Shown here: positions 8,777 through 18,059 of the stretch, in pieces
How the letters are laid out: each line of letters starts with the position of its first letter
How positions within the stretch are numbered: position 1 is the stretch's first letter
DNA from: an uncultured Bacilli bacterium
GTDB taxonomy: Bacteria > Bacillota_I > Bacilli_A > RF39 > UBA660
Direction of reading: 5' to 3'
DNA: 64,000 nt
Assembly (NCBI GenBank): GCA_910587065.1
Contig: CAJUMA010000002.1
Coordinates: 32,282 to 96,281, forward strand
Translations under genes and position numbers: made by a program
The notes under the pieces: model-generated
What the model was told of the DNA's origin: nothing
Seen by the model: only the letters and a program-made list of their open reading frames with translations
The model's database searches: none

Positions 8777-9511
8777 ATGAAAAAAGAAAATGCAATTGAA
8801 GTCAAAAATATGACTAAAAGATTTAAATTATTTTATGATAAACCTAGTACATTAAAAGAAAGACTAGTTTTTTGGAACCATAAAAAAGCTGATACAAGAA
8901 CTGTACTTGATAATATTAATATTGAAATTAAAAAAGGAGAAACAGTTGCTTTAATTGGCGTTAATGGTTCAGGTAAATCGACACTTTTAAAGTTAATGAC
9001 AAAGATTATTTATCCTACTAAAGGAACAGTTACAACAAGTGGAAAACTAACCAGTTTACTTGAGTTAGGAGCTGGTTTTCACCCAGATTTCACCGGTAGA
9101 GAAAATATTTATTTCAATGCGTCCATTTTTGGCTTAACAAAAAAAGAAATAAATAAAAGAATGAAAGATATAATTGATTTTTCTGAGTTAGAAGAGTTTA
9201 TTGATAATCCAGTTAGAACTTATTCTAGTGGTCAGTATATGAGACTAGCATTTTCTATCGCAATTAATGTTGATGCAGAAATTTTGCTTATTGATGAAAT
9301 ACTTGCAGTTGGAGATCAACATTTTCAGGATAAATGCTTTGATAAACTTAAAGAGTTAAGAGACAGTGAAAAAACTATTGTTATTGTATCTCATGCACTT
9401 GATGCAATAAAACAAATATGTAATAGAGGTATTTGGATTAATGAGGGGAAAATAGAATGCGACGATAAAATAGATAAAGCAATTGATGAATACCTTAAAA
9501 AATGTAGTTAG
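8777..9511 (+). CDS. Polysaccharide/teichoic acid export ABC transporter ATPase (Wzt/TagH-like)
   Basis: 244 residues. Walker A GVNGSGKST, signature YSSGQYMRLAFS, Walker B ILLIDEILAVGD, H-loop IVSHAL. The N terminus with RFKLFYDKPSTLKERL and the degenerate signature are characteristic of the Wzt/TagH subfamily, which powers lipid-linked glycan export. It is a short form without the C-terminal carbohydrate-binding domain that many Wzt proteins carry. Paired with the permease 9 bp downstream. Confidence 0.9.
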   Translation: MKKENAIEVKNMTKRFKLFYDKPSTLKERLVFWNHKKADTRTVLDNINIEIKKGETVALIGVNGSGKSTLLKLMTKIIYPTKGTVTTSGKLTSLLELGAGFHPDFTGRENIYFNASIFGLTKKEINKRMKDIIDFSELEEFIDNPVRTYSSGQYMRLAFSIAINVDAEILLIDEILAVGDQHFQDKCFDKLKELRDSEKTIVIVSHALDAIKQICNRGIWINEGKIECDDKIDKAIDEYLKKCS

Positions 9512-9520
9512 GAGGAACCT

Positions 9521-10306
9521 ATGAAACTTTTTAAAGATCTATATAATTACCGAGAATTATTAAAGTCAAATATAAAAAAGGATATAAGAGGAAAATATAA
9601 AGGCTCCTTTTTAGGAATATTGTGGTCTTTTGTATCTCCATTACTTATGACATTTGTTTATGCCTTAGTCTTTCCATTTTTAATGCGTGGATCTGGGTAT
9701 GATAGTTATACAACATTTATAATTATTGGAATTCTTCCTTGGACATGGTTTACAACAAGTATTGCTCAAGGTACATATTGTATTATTGGAAATGGAGGAA
9801 TTTTAAAGAAAGTTTATTTTCCAAGAGAGATTTTACCAATCTCTGTGGTTAGCAGTGGGTTAGTTAATTATTTGATACAATGTATAATTATTATTATATT
9901 CATTTTTATATATCACAGACCAATTACAGTCAATTTACTGTTTTTACCATTAATAATTTTAATTCAATATTTAATTACTTTAGGAATTATTTTTGTTACA
10001 AGTGCTATTAATGTCTACATTAGAGATTTTGAATATATTATTAATTTTATTATTCAATTATTATTCTATGGAACACCTATACTTTATGAATTATCAATGT
10101 TCGAAAAAGCTCCCAAAATTATTTATACTTTAATGAATATGAACCCTCTAGCTATTATTATAACTAGTTACCGTGATGTATTTTATTGGGGATTAACTCC
10201 CAATTTAAAATCATTGTTAATACTCCTTTTATTCAGTTTAGTTTTAGTTAGCCTTGGACTTTTTATATTTAGAAAATTATCTAAAGGATTTGCTGAGGAG
10301 ATATAG
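9521..10306 (+). CDS. Polysaccharide export ABC transporter permease (Wzm/TagG-like)
   Basis: 261 residues with six predicted membrane helices. It opens with YRELLKSNIKKDIRGKYKGS and then FLGILWSFVSPLL, the signature of ABC-2 type polysaccharide permeases (Wzm, TagG, RfbA). Together with the preceding ATPase it would move an undecaprenyl-linked glycan across the membrane. Excellent RBS AGGAGGA. Encoded between the ATPase and a rhamnosyltransferase-like enzyme in a tight operon. Confidence 0.9.
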   Translation: MKLFKDLYNYRELLKSNIKKDIRGKYKGSFLGILWSFVSPLLMTFVYALVFPFLMRGSGYDSYTTFIIIGILPWTWFTTSIAQGTYCIIGNGGILKKVYFPREILPISVVSSGLVNYLIQCIIIIIFIFIYHRPITVNLLFLPLIILIQYLITLGIIFVTSAINVYIRDFEYIINFIIQLLFYGTPILYELSMFEKAPKIIYTLMNMNPLAIIITSYRDVFYWGLTPNLKSLLILLLFSLVLVSLGLFIFRKLSKGFAEEI

Positions 10307-10309
10307 CCT

Positions 10310-11146
10310 ATGAAGTTAGCAACTATAGTAGTGTTTTATTACCCAAGTGATGATAATATAAAAAATATTAATACATATTTAGATGAAGTAGAAAAAGTTT
10401 TTGTTGTTGATAATTCAGATGACGATGTAATTAGATTAAAATCAACAAAAAAGATTGAATACATTAAATTTTATGAGAATAAAGGAATTGCTCAAGCTCT
10501 TAATGAAGGAGCAAAAAGAGCTCGTGATTTAAATTTTAAATGGTTATTAACTCTTGATCAAGATAGTAAGATAACTAAAAAAAATATTTCTGCTTTAAAA
10601 GAGTTTATAGAAAATACCAAAGAAAAGAGAATTGGATTGGTTGCGCCTTTTCAAGATATTGGATTACCACATGAAAAAAGTGATAAGGAATATGAAGAAT
10701 GTCTTGAACTAATGACTTCTGGAAGTGTTATTAATTTAGAGGCTTATAAAAAAATTGGTGGTTTTAAAGACTGGCTATTTATTGACTGTGTCGATACAGA
10801 TTATTGTTTAAATTTACTTAATCATAAATATCAAGTTCTAAGATTAAATAATGTAATAATGAAACATAGTTTAGGTGATTTAACACTCCATAGATTTCTG
10901 GGTAAGACTTATGATTGTTTTAATCATAATCCAATACGACGTTATTATATTGTTAGAAACAATTTATATATATATGAGATGTACCATGATTTATATCCCG
11001 AATACTGTGATCACTTGATTAGATGTCAAAAAGGGCAAGTAAAAAGAATTTTGGTTTTTGAAAAAGATAAATTTAAAAAATTAAAAATGATGTATAAAGG
11101 ATATAAAGATTATAAAAATGGGGTTAAGGGAAGGTTAAGTGAGTAA
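10310..11146 (+). CDS. Glycosyltransferase family 2 (rhamnosyltransferase-like)
   Basis: A 278-residue GT-A enzyme. KLATIVVFYYPSDDN at the N terminus, VFVVDNSDD, ENKGIAQALNEGA, WLLTLDQDSKI (DQD as the DxD metal motif) and FKDWLFIDCVDTDYCLNL are features of the RfbN/WbbL-like rhamnosyltransferase family. With RmlC and RmlD next door, dTDP-rhamnose is the probable donor (inference). Starts 3 bp after the permease and overlaps the next gene by 8 bp. Confidence 0.82.
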   Translation: MKLATIVVFYYPSDDNIKNINTYLDEVEKVFVVDNSDDDVIRLKSTKKIEYIKFYENKGIAQALNEGAKRARDLNFKWLLTLDQDSKITKKNISALKEFIENTKEKRIGLVAPFQDIGLPHEKSDKEYEECLELMTSGSVINLEAYKKIGGFKDWLFIDCVDTDYCLNLLNHKYQVLRLNNVIMKHSLGDLTLHRFLGKTYDCFNHNPIRRYYIVRNNLYIYEMYHDLYPEYCDHLIRCQKGQVKRILVFEKDKFKKLKMMYKGYKDYKNGVKGRLSE

Positions 11147-13325
11147 TATGAGAATTCAAACATTAAAAAATGCGATAAAAATATTTATACAAAAAGGACC
11201 GGTAGGCTTTTTCAAGCATACCATCTATCATATAAAATTTATGCATAAAAAAAGAAAAGGTGTATCCAAAAGAAGCTTAAAAGATGTACTATTTATTAAT
11301 GGTTGTTGCATAGAGTACTGCGAACGCTATAGAGTTTTACATAAGATGGAAGAACTTACTGCATATGGTATATCTTCTGATGAGGTAGTTCCCGAAGAAT
11401 TAACCGAAGAATTGATAAAAAATTATCGAACATTTATTATATATCGTGCACCTTGGTCTAAACATTTAGATACATTTATTAAACTTGTTCATGAAAATAA
11501 CAAAGTGGTTTTTTATGATATAGATGATTTAGTCTTTGATTTAAAGTTTGTTCATAATATCAAAAGTTTACAGAGTTTATCTAAAGAAGAAAGAAAGAAT
11601 TATAATGCTGGTGTAATTGGGTATGGAAAATTACTAGCATGCTGTGATTATTCTATTACAACGACAAAAGTTATAGCGGAAGAAATGAAAAAACACGTAA
11701 AAGATGTCTATATTGACAAAAATATAGCAAGCCTAAAAATGCAAAAGTATTCTGAAATAGCGATTAACGAAGTAAAAAAAGATCCTGATAAAATTGTTAT
11801 TGGATATGCTAGCGGGTCTCTTACTCATAATGATGACTTTGCTTTGATTCAAGATGCGATTAAGAAAATTCTTGATAAATATCCTAATGTGTATTTTAAA
11901 TTTATTGGTGTTATTGATATACCTGAAGAGTTTAAAAAGTATGGAGATAGAATCCTAACTGTACCTTTTGTTGATTATAAAAAATTACCCATGTTAATAA
12001 GAAGTTTAGACATTAATCTTGCACCACTAGAAACTTCTATATTTAATGCAGCTAAATCATCAATTAAATGGATGGAAGCCGGGCTTGTGAAAATACCGAC
12101 CGTTGCATCTGATGTAGGAAACTTCCACGATTCTATAACTGATGGAGTAGATGGAATTTTATGTAAAGATTCAGAATGGTTTAAGAAATTAGAAAAACTT
12201 GTAACTGATTCGGAATATAGAAAAAAAATAGGTGAGGGAGCATATAAAACAGTTTATAGTCATTACACGCCTAACACTAGCGGTAAAGAACTAGCTGATT
12301 TTATTAAAACTAAATTAAACAAAAATATTATGTTTGTTATTCCAGCCGCTAAACTTTCTGGAGGATTGATGGTTATTGCGAGACATGCTGCCATTTTAAA
12401 AAAAGCGGGATACGATGTGTCTTTACTTAATATGGATTTAGACTCTCAGTTAATAGAAAAAATCTATTCTGGAGGAACGTATATTCCCGTTATTTCTAAT
12501 AATAATCTAAAAAAAGATATGGAAATACACACTTTAGTAGCAACCATGTGGTTTACAACTGATTTAGTTAAATCTTATCCTAAATGTAAAAACATTAAAT
12601 ATTTAGTTCAAGGAAGAGAAGATGGATTTTATAAAGGAGATGATCCTGATATTCTATCTGCAAATGCTTCTTATAATTTAGAAGGAATTAAGTATATAAC
12701 AATATCTAAATGGTGTAAAAAATGGTTGAAAGAAGATTTTAATCAAGATGCACTATACGCACCTAATGGTATTGATTTATCTTTATTCAAAAAGAAATCT
12801 AGAAATTTTAAAGGTAAAATAAAGATATTAATTGAAGGAGATTCCAATAGTTACTATAAAAATGTTGATGAATCTTTTAGAATTGCTAATAAACTGGATT
12901 CTTCAAAATACGAGATAAGTTATTTATCTTATAATGGAAAACCTAAAGAATGGTACAGAGTCGATAAATTTTATAATAAAGTTGCTTATGAGAAAGTTCA
13001 TGAAATATATGAAAGATGTGATATCTTGCTCAAATCAAGTTATCTTGAGTCATTCTCTTATCCGCCATTAGAAATGATGGCCACTGGTGGTATCCCTATT
13101 TGTGTATTAAATAACGGTAATTCAGAGTTTTTGAAAGATGAAGTCAATTGTTTAATATATGAACAAGGGAATATAGATGATGCTTTAAATAAAATTGAAT
13201 TAATAATTAATAATAAACCATTAAGAGATAAAATAATCTCTAACGGATTAGAAACTGCTAAAAAACATAGTTGGAAAAACTTCGAAGATGATATTATAAA
13301 ATTATATATTGATGAAAATGTGTAG
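11139..13325 (+). CDS. Two-module GT4-type glycosyltransferase
   Basis: 728 residues with two GT-B style halves. The first half (about 1-390) has VFYDIDDLVFD, IGYASGSLTHNDD and a donor-site region KSSIKWMEAGLVKIPTVASDVGNF. The second half (about 391-728) starts IMFVIPAAKLSGGLMVIARHA and has YAPNGIDLSLFK, KSSYLESFSYPPLEMMATGG and NGNSEF. Each is a GT4-like module, so the protein may add two sugars in sequence, as in bifunctional rhamnan-type synthases. The start is GTG 11139, or possibly ATG 11148. Confidence 0.8.
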   Translation: MSNMRIQTLKNAIKIFIQKGPVGFFKHTIYHIKFMHKKRKGVSKRSLKDVLFINGCCIEYCERYRVLHKMEELTAYGISSDEVVPEELTEELIKNYRTFIIYRAPWSKHLDTFIKLVHENNKVVFYDIDDLVFDLKFVHNIKSLQSLSKEERKNYNAGVIGYGKLLACCDYSITTTKVIAEEMKKHVKDVYIDKNIASLKMQKYSEIAINEVKKDPDKIVIGYASGSLTHNDDFALIQDAIKKILDKYPNVYFKFIGVIDIPEEFKKYGDRILTVPFVDYKKLPMLIRSLDINLAPLETSIFNAAKSSIKWMEAGLVKIPTVASDVGNFHDSITDGVDGILCKDSEWFKKLEKLVTDSEYRKKIGEGAYKTVYSHYTPNTSGKELADFIKTKLNKNIMFVIPAAKLSGGLMVIARHAAILKKAGYDVSLLNMDLDSQLIEKIYSGGTYIPVISNNNLKKDMEIHTLVATMWFTTDLVKSYPKCKNIKYLVQGREDGFYKGDDPDILSANASYNLEGIKYITISKWCKKWLKEDFNQDALYAPNGIDLSLFKKKSRNFKGKIKILIEGDSNSYYKNVDESFRIANKLDSSKYEISYLSYNGKPKEWYRVDKFYNKVAYEKVHEIYERCDILLKSSYLESFSYPPLEMMATGGIPICVLNNGNSEFLKDEVNCLIYEQGNIDDALNKIELIINNKPLRDKIISNGLETAKKHSWKNFEDDIIKLYIDENV

Positions 13326-13352
13326 ATGCTATACTGGAAGGACGATGTTAAA

Positions 13353-13940
13353 ATGAAAAAAACAATAAGATATACTATTTACTTATCTATTATGATTTTA
13401 ATATTATTGTTTGTAAATTTCTATAAGTTTAATATAATAGAATTTCCTCCTGATGTCGTAGTAGGAGATAATTTATTAAAAAAGGGAGACACAGTTACTC
13501 AAGACTTTGAAGTAAAAGGGGATAATTTAAATAGTATTGGGATAAAGATTGCTACATATGATAATGTTTCCATAAAAGGAGAAATAAAAGCAACTCTTTA
13601 TGATGACAATAATACTGAAATAGTAAATAAGAATATTAACTTAGATTCCATTAAAGATAGCCTATTTTATACATTGTCTATTCCTGAACAAAAAGAATCT
13701 AAAGGAAAAAAATATAAACTTTGTATAAATGTTTTAGATTTAGGAAAAAGTGATCAATTAAGCATTTGGAGTTCCACCGAATATGAATATAAAATGTACT
13801 TAAATGATACAGTTCAAGATAAGTCTATAGCGATTGCTTATAAATGTAAAAGAAAGAATTATTATATATATATATACGAATTATTTGTGGCATTGTTTAT
13901 AATATTAATTGAATCATTTGTTAAAAAAAAGGAGAGATAG
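13353..13940 (+). CDS. Membrane-anchored extracytoplasmic protein, unknown
   Basis: About 195 residues, with one N-terminal membrane helix, a central domain of about 130 residues that looks beta-rich, and a C-terminal helix followed by a Lys/Arg-rich tail (VKKKER). The ATG at 13353 has a GGAAGGA site upstream; an in-frame ATG at 13326 immediately follows the previous stop and lacks a good site. The topology suggests the middle domain faces outside. Its place next to a DUF2142 protein suggests an accessory role in surface glycan assembly. Family not recognised. Confidence 0.65.
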   Translation: MKKTIRYTIYLSIMILILLFVNFYKFNIIEFPPDVVVGDNLLKKGDTVTQDFEVKGDNLNSIGIKIATYDNVSIKGEIKATLYDDNNTEIVNKNINLDSIKDSLFYTLSIPEQKESKGKKYKLCINVLDLGKSDQLSIWSSTEYEYKMYLNDTVQDKSIAIAYKCKRKNYYIYIYELFVALFIILIESFVKKKER

Positions 13941-13944
13941 TATT

Positions 13945-15867
13945 ATGAAAATAATTAATAAGATAGATAATTTACATATTTCTATTAAAATAGTTATTAT
14001 GGTAATAATTCTTGCTTTCATTGCTTTGATTAATTTTGCTTTTTATAATTATCAAGCTCTTAAATTGACAAAAGAACAAAAGGGCATCACCTCTGTTAAT
14101 TTAGCAAATGTTACTAATAATTCTTTTGAGAAAAAAGATTCTTATCTTATTAGCAAAGAAAATGAAGCAACACTTTCAATATATTTTAATTATAAATATG
14201 TTAGAAATTTAATTATTGAATATGAAACTGAGAATATATTTAAGATGGATATGGAATCAGAACGAGCTAACGAATACGGGATATATAAAGAATATACAAA
14301 AGATGCAACATGTTACAATTTCCTTAATAGGACTGCATTCCCTTTCAATCAAAAAGTAGGTAATGTTAAATTAACCTTTGGAAGTAAAGATGTTACAATA
14401 AAAAGTATTAAAGTGGATAATTCAATTTATTTTAATTGGCGAACTTTTGGCTTTTGGGCAATTATAGTAGAACTAATATTGTTGATTATTTTATTTAAAA
14501 ATATTCTTTTTGCTAAATTACATATTTTATCGTTTATATTATGTTTTAGTTTAGGAGCAGTTTTTTTAATATGTACACATAATACTACTTCAACTACTTT
14601 AGATGATGATACACATTATGCCCGCTATAATTCACTCAAATCCTCTAATTTCTATTCAGTGTCTGACTATTATATGGAAAATGTTATCGCACCTTTTTCT
14701 CATCAAGATACAAATATTGAGATTAAAGATTATCAACAATTTTTAGATGATGGCTCTAATAAATATTATTTTTCCAAAGATGACGATGGCTATAATAAAA
14801 GAGTTAACTTTCTCAATTTATTAGAACCTGGAATGCTTAATTATTTACCTACATCTATATTATTGAAAGTACTATCTTTCTTTAAAATAAAATATACAAC
14901 TAAAGTATTTATAGTTAGACTCATGAAGTTAATGATTTATTCATTAGTTATAGCTATTTCTATAAAAATAATTCCAATATATAAGTTACTTGTATTATTA
15001 ATTGGATTAATACCACAAAGTTTATTTCTTGCAGTAAACTTTAGTTATGATCCAGTTGTTAATATGTTTTTAATATTAGCTATTTCAATATTTATAAAGG
15101 AATATCATGAAAAGAATAAGTTAACTTTAAAGAGTGCTTTGATGTTCACAATGGCTTCTTTAATAGGAATACTACCTAAGGCTATATATGCACCAATTCT
15201 TTTAGTTGGGTTAATTTTGCCAAAAGATAAGTTTAGAGATAAAAAACAGATGTATTGTTTTAAAGGTGTTTTGATTGGCCTATTTATCACGTGTATGTTG
15301 ACATTTGTTATTCCATTAATTAATAACCCTAAATCTTTAGATGATTCTAGAGGTGGTAATACCTCAGCTGTACAACAAGTAAAATTAATATTAAGAAATC
15401 CCACTTCATTTATTAATGTTTTTTGGAGAGAAGCTGTTTTAAAGACTCCGCACAGACTTGTTTCTCCAGATGCACTTGGTTTATTATCATACTATGGCTC
15501 TATGAAGTGTGATGCTTCTTATTTACTCATATGGTTAGCAATTATAATTGCTTCTGTTGGAGAAAGAAAAAAAGATAAAATGAAGTTAAGCAATAGATTT
15601 ATATTATTTTCGATACTGTTTACAATTATCTGTTTTATTTGGGGTTCAATGTACTTGGGATATACCCCAGTTGGAGAAAATACAATTAATGGTGTTCAGT
15701 GCAGATATTTTTTACCTCTGTATTTACCACTTTTATATGTATTATCTAGTCCATCAATCAAAAGTAACTTGGATGAAAAGAAAATGGCCTTTATGGTAAC
15801 AACAATGTACATTCTTTCTTATATAGTTTTAATATATAATGTACTGATACTTAATTACTTTTTATAA
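13945..15867 (+). CDS. DUF2142-like polytopic membrane protein
   Basis: 640 residues. One N-terminal membrane helix is followed by an extracytoplasmic domain of about 130 residues and then ten or more hydrophobic segments. The GVQCRYFLPLYLPLLY motif near residue 590 and the preceding YLGYTPVG match the DUF2142 family, found in polysaccharide loci and resembling GT-C glycosyltransferases that use lipid-linked donors. The ATG at 13945 follows GGAGAG at 13931; longer in-frame starts lie inside the previous gene. It precedes a dolichol-phosphate-sugar synthase-like gene, which could supply the lipid-sugar donor. Confidence 0.78.
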   Translation: MKIINKIDNLHISIKIVIMVIILAFIALINFAFYNYQALKLTKEQKGITSVNLANVTNNSFEKKDSYLISKENEATLSIYFNYKYVRNLIIEYETENIFKMDMESERANEYGIYKEYTKDATCYNFLNRTAFPFNQKVGNVKLTFGSKDVTIKSIKVDNSIYFNWRTFGFWAIIVELILLIILFKNILFAKLHILSFILCFSLGAVFLICTHNTTSTTLDDDTHYARYNSLKSSNFYSVSDYYMENVIAPFSHQDTNIEIKDYQQFLDDGSNKYYFSKDDDGYNKRVNFLNLLEPGMLNYLPTSILLKVLSFFKIKYTTKVFIVRLMKLMIYSLVIAISIKIIPIYKLLVLLIGLIPQSLFLAVNFSYDPVVNMFLILAISIFIKEYHEKNKLTLKSALMFTMASLIGILPKAIYAPILLVGLILPKDKFRDKKQMYCFKGVLIGLFITCMLTFVIPLINNPKSLDDSRGGNTSAVQQVKLILRNPTSFINVFWREAVLKTPHRLVSPDALGLLSYYGSMKCDASYLLIWLAIIIASVGERKKDKMKLSNRFILFSILFTIICFIWGSMYLGYTPVGENTINGVQCRYFLPLYLPLLYVLSSPSIKSNLDEKKMAFMVTTMYILSYIVLIYNVLILNYFL

Positions 15868-15882
15868 TTCGGGAGGTAAAAG

Positions 15883-16617
15883 ATGAAGAAAAAAGATAAA
15901 GTCTTATTTGTAATTCCAGCTTATAATGAAGCAGAGAATATTGAAAAAGTTATAAAAGAATTAAAGAAAGATGCAGCGTTCGCTGATATACTTGTCATAA
16001 ATGATTGTTCAAAAGATAACACTGAAGAAATTGTTAGAAAGAATAATGTTAATTGTATAAATAACATATTTAATATGAGGTATGCAATGGCAGTACAAAC
16101 AGGAATCAAATATGCATACGAAAATGATTATGATTATATTATACAGTTTGACGCTGATGGACAACATATTGCAAAAGAAGCTATTAAGTTACTTGATACA
16201 ATAAAGAAAACTGATTCGGATATTGTTATAGGTTCAAGATATTTAAAAGACATGGGTTATCCTTGTCCATTTATGAGAAGATTTGGAACTAAAATATTTG
16301 AGATTATTATTAAGCTTATTTGCCATCAGAGGATTGCTGACTCTCTTTCGGGATTTCAATGCTTAAATAAAGATGTTATTGAATATTATTCTAAGATGGG
16401 AAATTATCCAGAATATCCCGACGCAAATTTAGTTATAGAGATGCTTCGAGCAGGTTATAAAATTACGGAAGTGCCTGTTAAGATGCGTTTACGTGAAAAT
16501 GGAGAATCAATGCACGGAGGAATTATTAAACCAGCTCAGTATATGATTAATATGTTTTATACAATATTTTTTATAATTATTCAAACTCCAATAAAAAAGG
16601 TGGGAAGTAAAAAATGA
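15883..16617 (+). CDS. Polyprenyl-phosphate glycosyltransferase (DPM1-like GT2)
   Basis: 244 residues. FVIPAYNEAENIEKVI, LVINDCSKDNT, IIQFDADGQH (DxD), SRY, and a late region RENGESMHGG are diagnostic of dolichol-phosphate mannose synthase-like GT2 enzymes, which transfer a sugar from a nucleotide donor to undecaprenyl phosphate on the cytoplasmic face. It ends with a hydrophobic segment. It overlaps the DUF2304 gene by 4 bp, a gene pair that recurs in Gram-positive loci. The DUF2142 protein upstream is the likely user of its product (inference). Confidence 0.85.
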   Translation: MKKKDKVLFVIPAYNEAENIEKVIKELKKDAAFADILVINDCSKDNTEEIVRKNNVNCINNIFNMRYAMAVQTGIKYAYENDYDYIIQFDADGQHIAKEAIKLLDTIKKTDSDIVIGSRYLKDMGYPCPFMRRFGTKIFEIIIKLICHQRIADSLSGFQCLNKDVIEYYSKMGNYPEYPDANLVIEMLRAGYKITEVPVKMRLRENGESMHGGIIKPAQYMINMFYTIFFIIIQTPIKKVGSKK

Positions 16618-16943
16618 AAAAAGTATATTTTATAATTATTGCAGTTTTCGCTTTTATTTATGTAATATATGAGGTAAGGCAAAGAAAATTTTCGATAAAG
16701 GAAAGTTTTTGGTGGTTTATTGCTTCAGTTGTAATGCTTTTTTTAGCCATATTTCCTTATTCAATAGATTGGATTGCGAAAAAATTTAATGTTTCATATG
16801 GACCTTCATTATTATTCGTATTTTGTATCATTTTCTTGATTTTTATTAATTTTAGAAATAGTAAAAAGATTGCAGAGCAACAAGAAAAAATAATAGAACT
16901 TTCTCAACAAGTGGCAATTTTAAAAGAGAAAAATAGGAGATAA
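16614..16943 (+). CDS. DUF2304 membrane protein
   Basis: 109 residues with three hydrophobic helices, a central SFWWFIASVVMLFLAIFP signature and a C-terminal coiled coil (KIAEQQEKIIELSQQVAIL). This matches DUF2304, a small membrane protein habitually encoded next to DPM1-like glycosyltransferases. It probably acts as a membrane partner or lipid-sugar flipping helper; the function is not established. ATGA overlap with the previous gene. Confidence 0.85.
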   Translation: MKKVYFIIIAVFAFIYVIYEVRQRKFSIKESFWWFIASVVMLFLAIFPYSIDWIAKKFNVSYGPSLLFVFCIIFLIFINFRNSKKIAEQQEKIIELSQQVAILKEKNRR

Positions 16944-16944
16944 T

Positions 16945-18048
16945 ATGAAAAAATATGATTATATAATAGTTGGAGCAGGATTATTTGGAGCAACATTTGC
17001 TAATCTTGCTAAAAAAGATAATAAAAAGGTTTTAGTTATAGATAAGAGAAATCATATAGCTGGGAATGTATTTACTGAGAATATTGAAGGAGTAAATGTT
17101 CATAAGTATGGGGCTCATATATTTCATACAGATTATAAAGATGTATGGGATTATGTAAATTCCTTTGTTGAATTTAATCGATATACTAATAGCCCAATAG
17201 CAAGAATAGGAAATGAAGTCTATAACATGCCATTTAATATGAATACATTTTCTAAAATCTGGGATGATGTATTTACCCCAGATGATGCTTTAAGACATAT
17301 TGAGGAAGAAAAGAAAGAAATGGATGGTATTACTCCATCTAATCTAGAAGAACAAGCTATAAGTTTAGTTGGAAGAACTATATATGAAAAACTTATTAAA
17401 GGTTATACTGAAAAACAATGGAATAGGTCATGTACTGAACTCCCTTCTTTTATTATTAAAAGATTACCTGTAAGACTTACATATGATAACAATTATTTTA
17501 ATGATAAATATCAAGGAGTTCCAATTGGAGGTTACACTAAATTAGTTGAAAATATGTTAGATGGAATAGAAGTTAAATTAGAAACCAATTATTTTGATAA
17601 TATTGATGCATATAAAGAATTAGCAGATAAAATAGTATACACTGGACCGATAGATGAATACTTTAATTATTCTTTAGGAAAATTAGCATGGCGTTCTTTA
17701 AAATTCGAAACAAAAGTTTTGGACAAGGTTAATTATCAAGGTAATGCAGTAGTTAATTATACTGGTCATGATGTTGAGTATACAAGAGTTATTGAACATA
17801 AACATTTTGAATTTGATATAGAAAGTTCAAACACTGTTGTGACTTATGAGTACCCAGCTGATTATGAAGAAGGCATGGAAAAATATTATACAGTTAACGA
17901 TAATGAGAACAATGCTCTTGCAGAAAAATATCGAGAACTTACCTTAAAAGAAAAAAATGTCATATTTGGTGGTAGGCTTGCTGAATATAAGTATTATGAT
18001 ATGGACGATGTTATCAAAAGTGCTTTTGATGCGTACAAAAATAATTAG
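16945..18048 (+). CDS. glf: UDP-galactopyranose mutase
   Basis: 367 residues. VGAGLFGATFA is the FAD Rossmann motif, followed by DKRNHIAGNVFTE and YGAHIFHTD, which are hallmark Glf sequences. The C-terminal GRLAEYKYYDMDDVI is also typical. It converts UDP-galactopyranose to UDP-galactofuranose, so galactofuranose is a likely component of the glycan. RBS AGGAGA, one bp after the DUF2304 gene. Confidence 0.95.
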   Translation: MKKYDYIIVGAGLFGATFANLAKKDNKKVLVIDKRNHIAGNVFTENIEGVNVHKYGAHIFHTDYKDVWDYVNSFVEFNRYTNSPIARIGNEVYNMPFNMNTFSKIWDDVFTPDDALRHIEEEKKEMDGITPSNLEEQAISLVGRTIYEKLIKGYTEKQWNRSCTELPSFIIKRLPVRLTYDNNYFNDKYQGVPIGGYTKLVENMLDGIEVKLETNYFDNIDAYKELADKIVYTGPIDEYFNYSLGKLAWRSLKFETKVLDKVNYQGNAVVNYTGHDVEYTRVIEHKHFEFDIESSNTVVTYEYPADYEEGMEKYYTVNDNENNALAEKYRELTLKEKNVIFGGRLAEYKYYDMDDVIKSAFDAYKNN

Positions 18049-18059
18049 GAGTAAATTTT

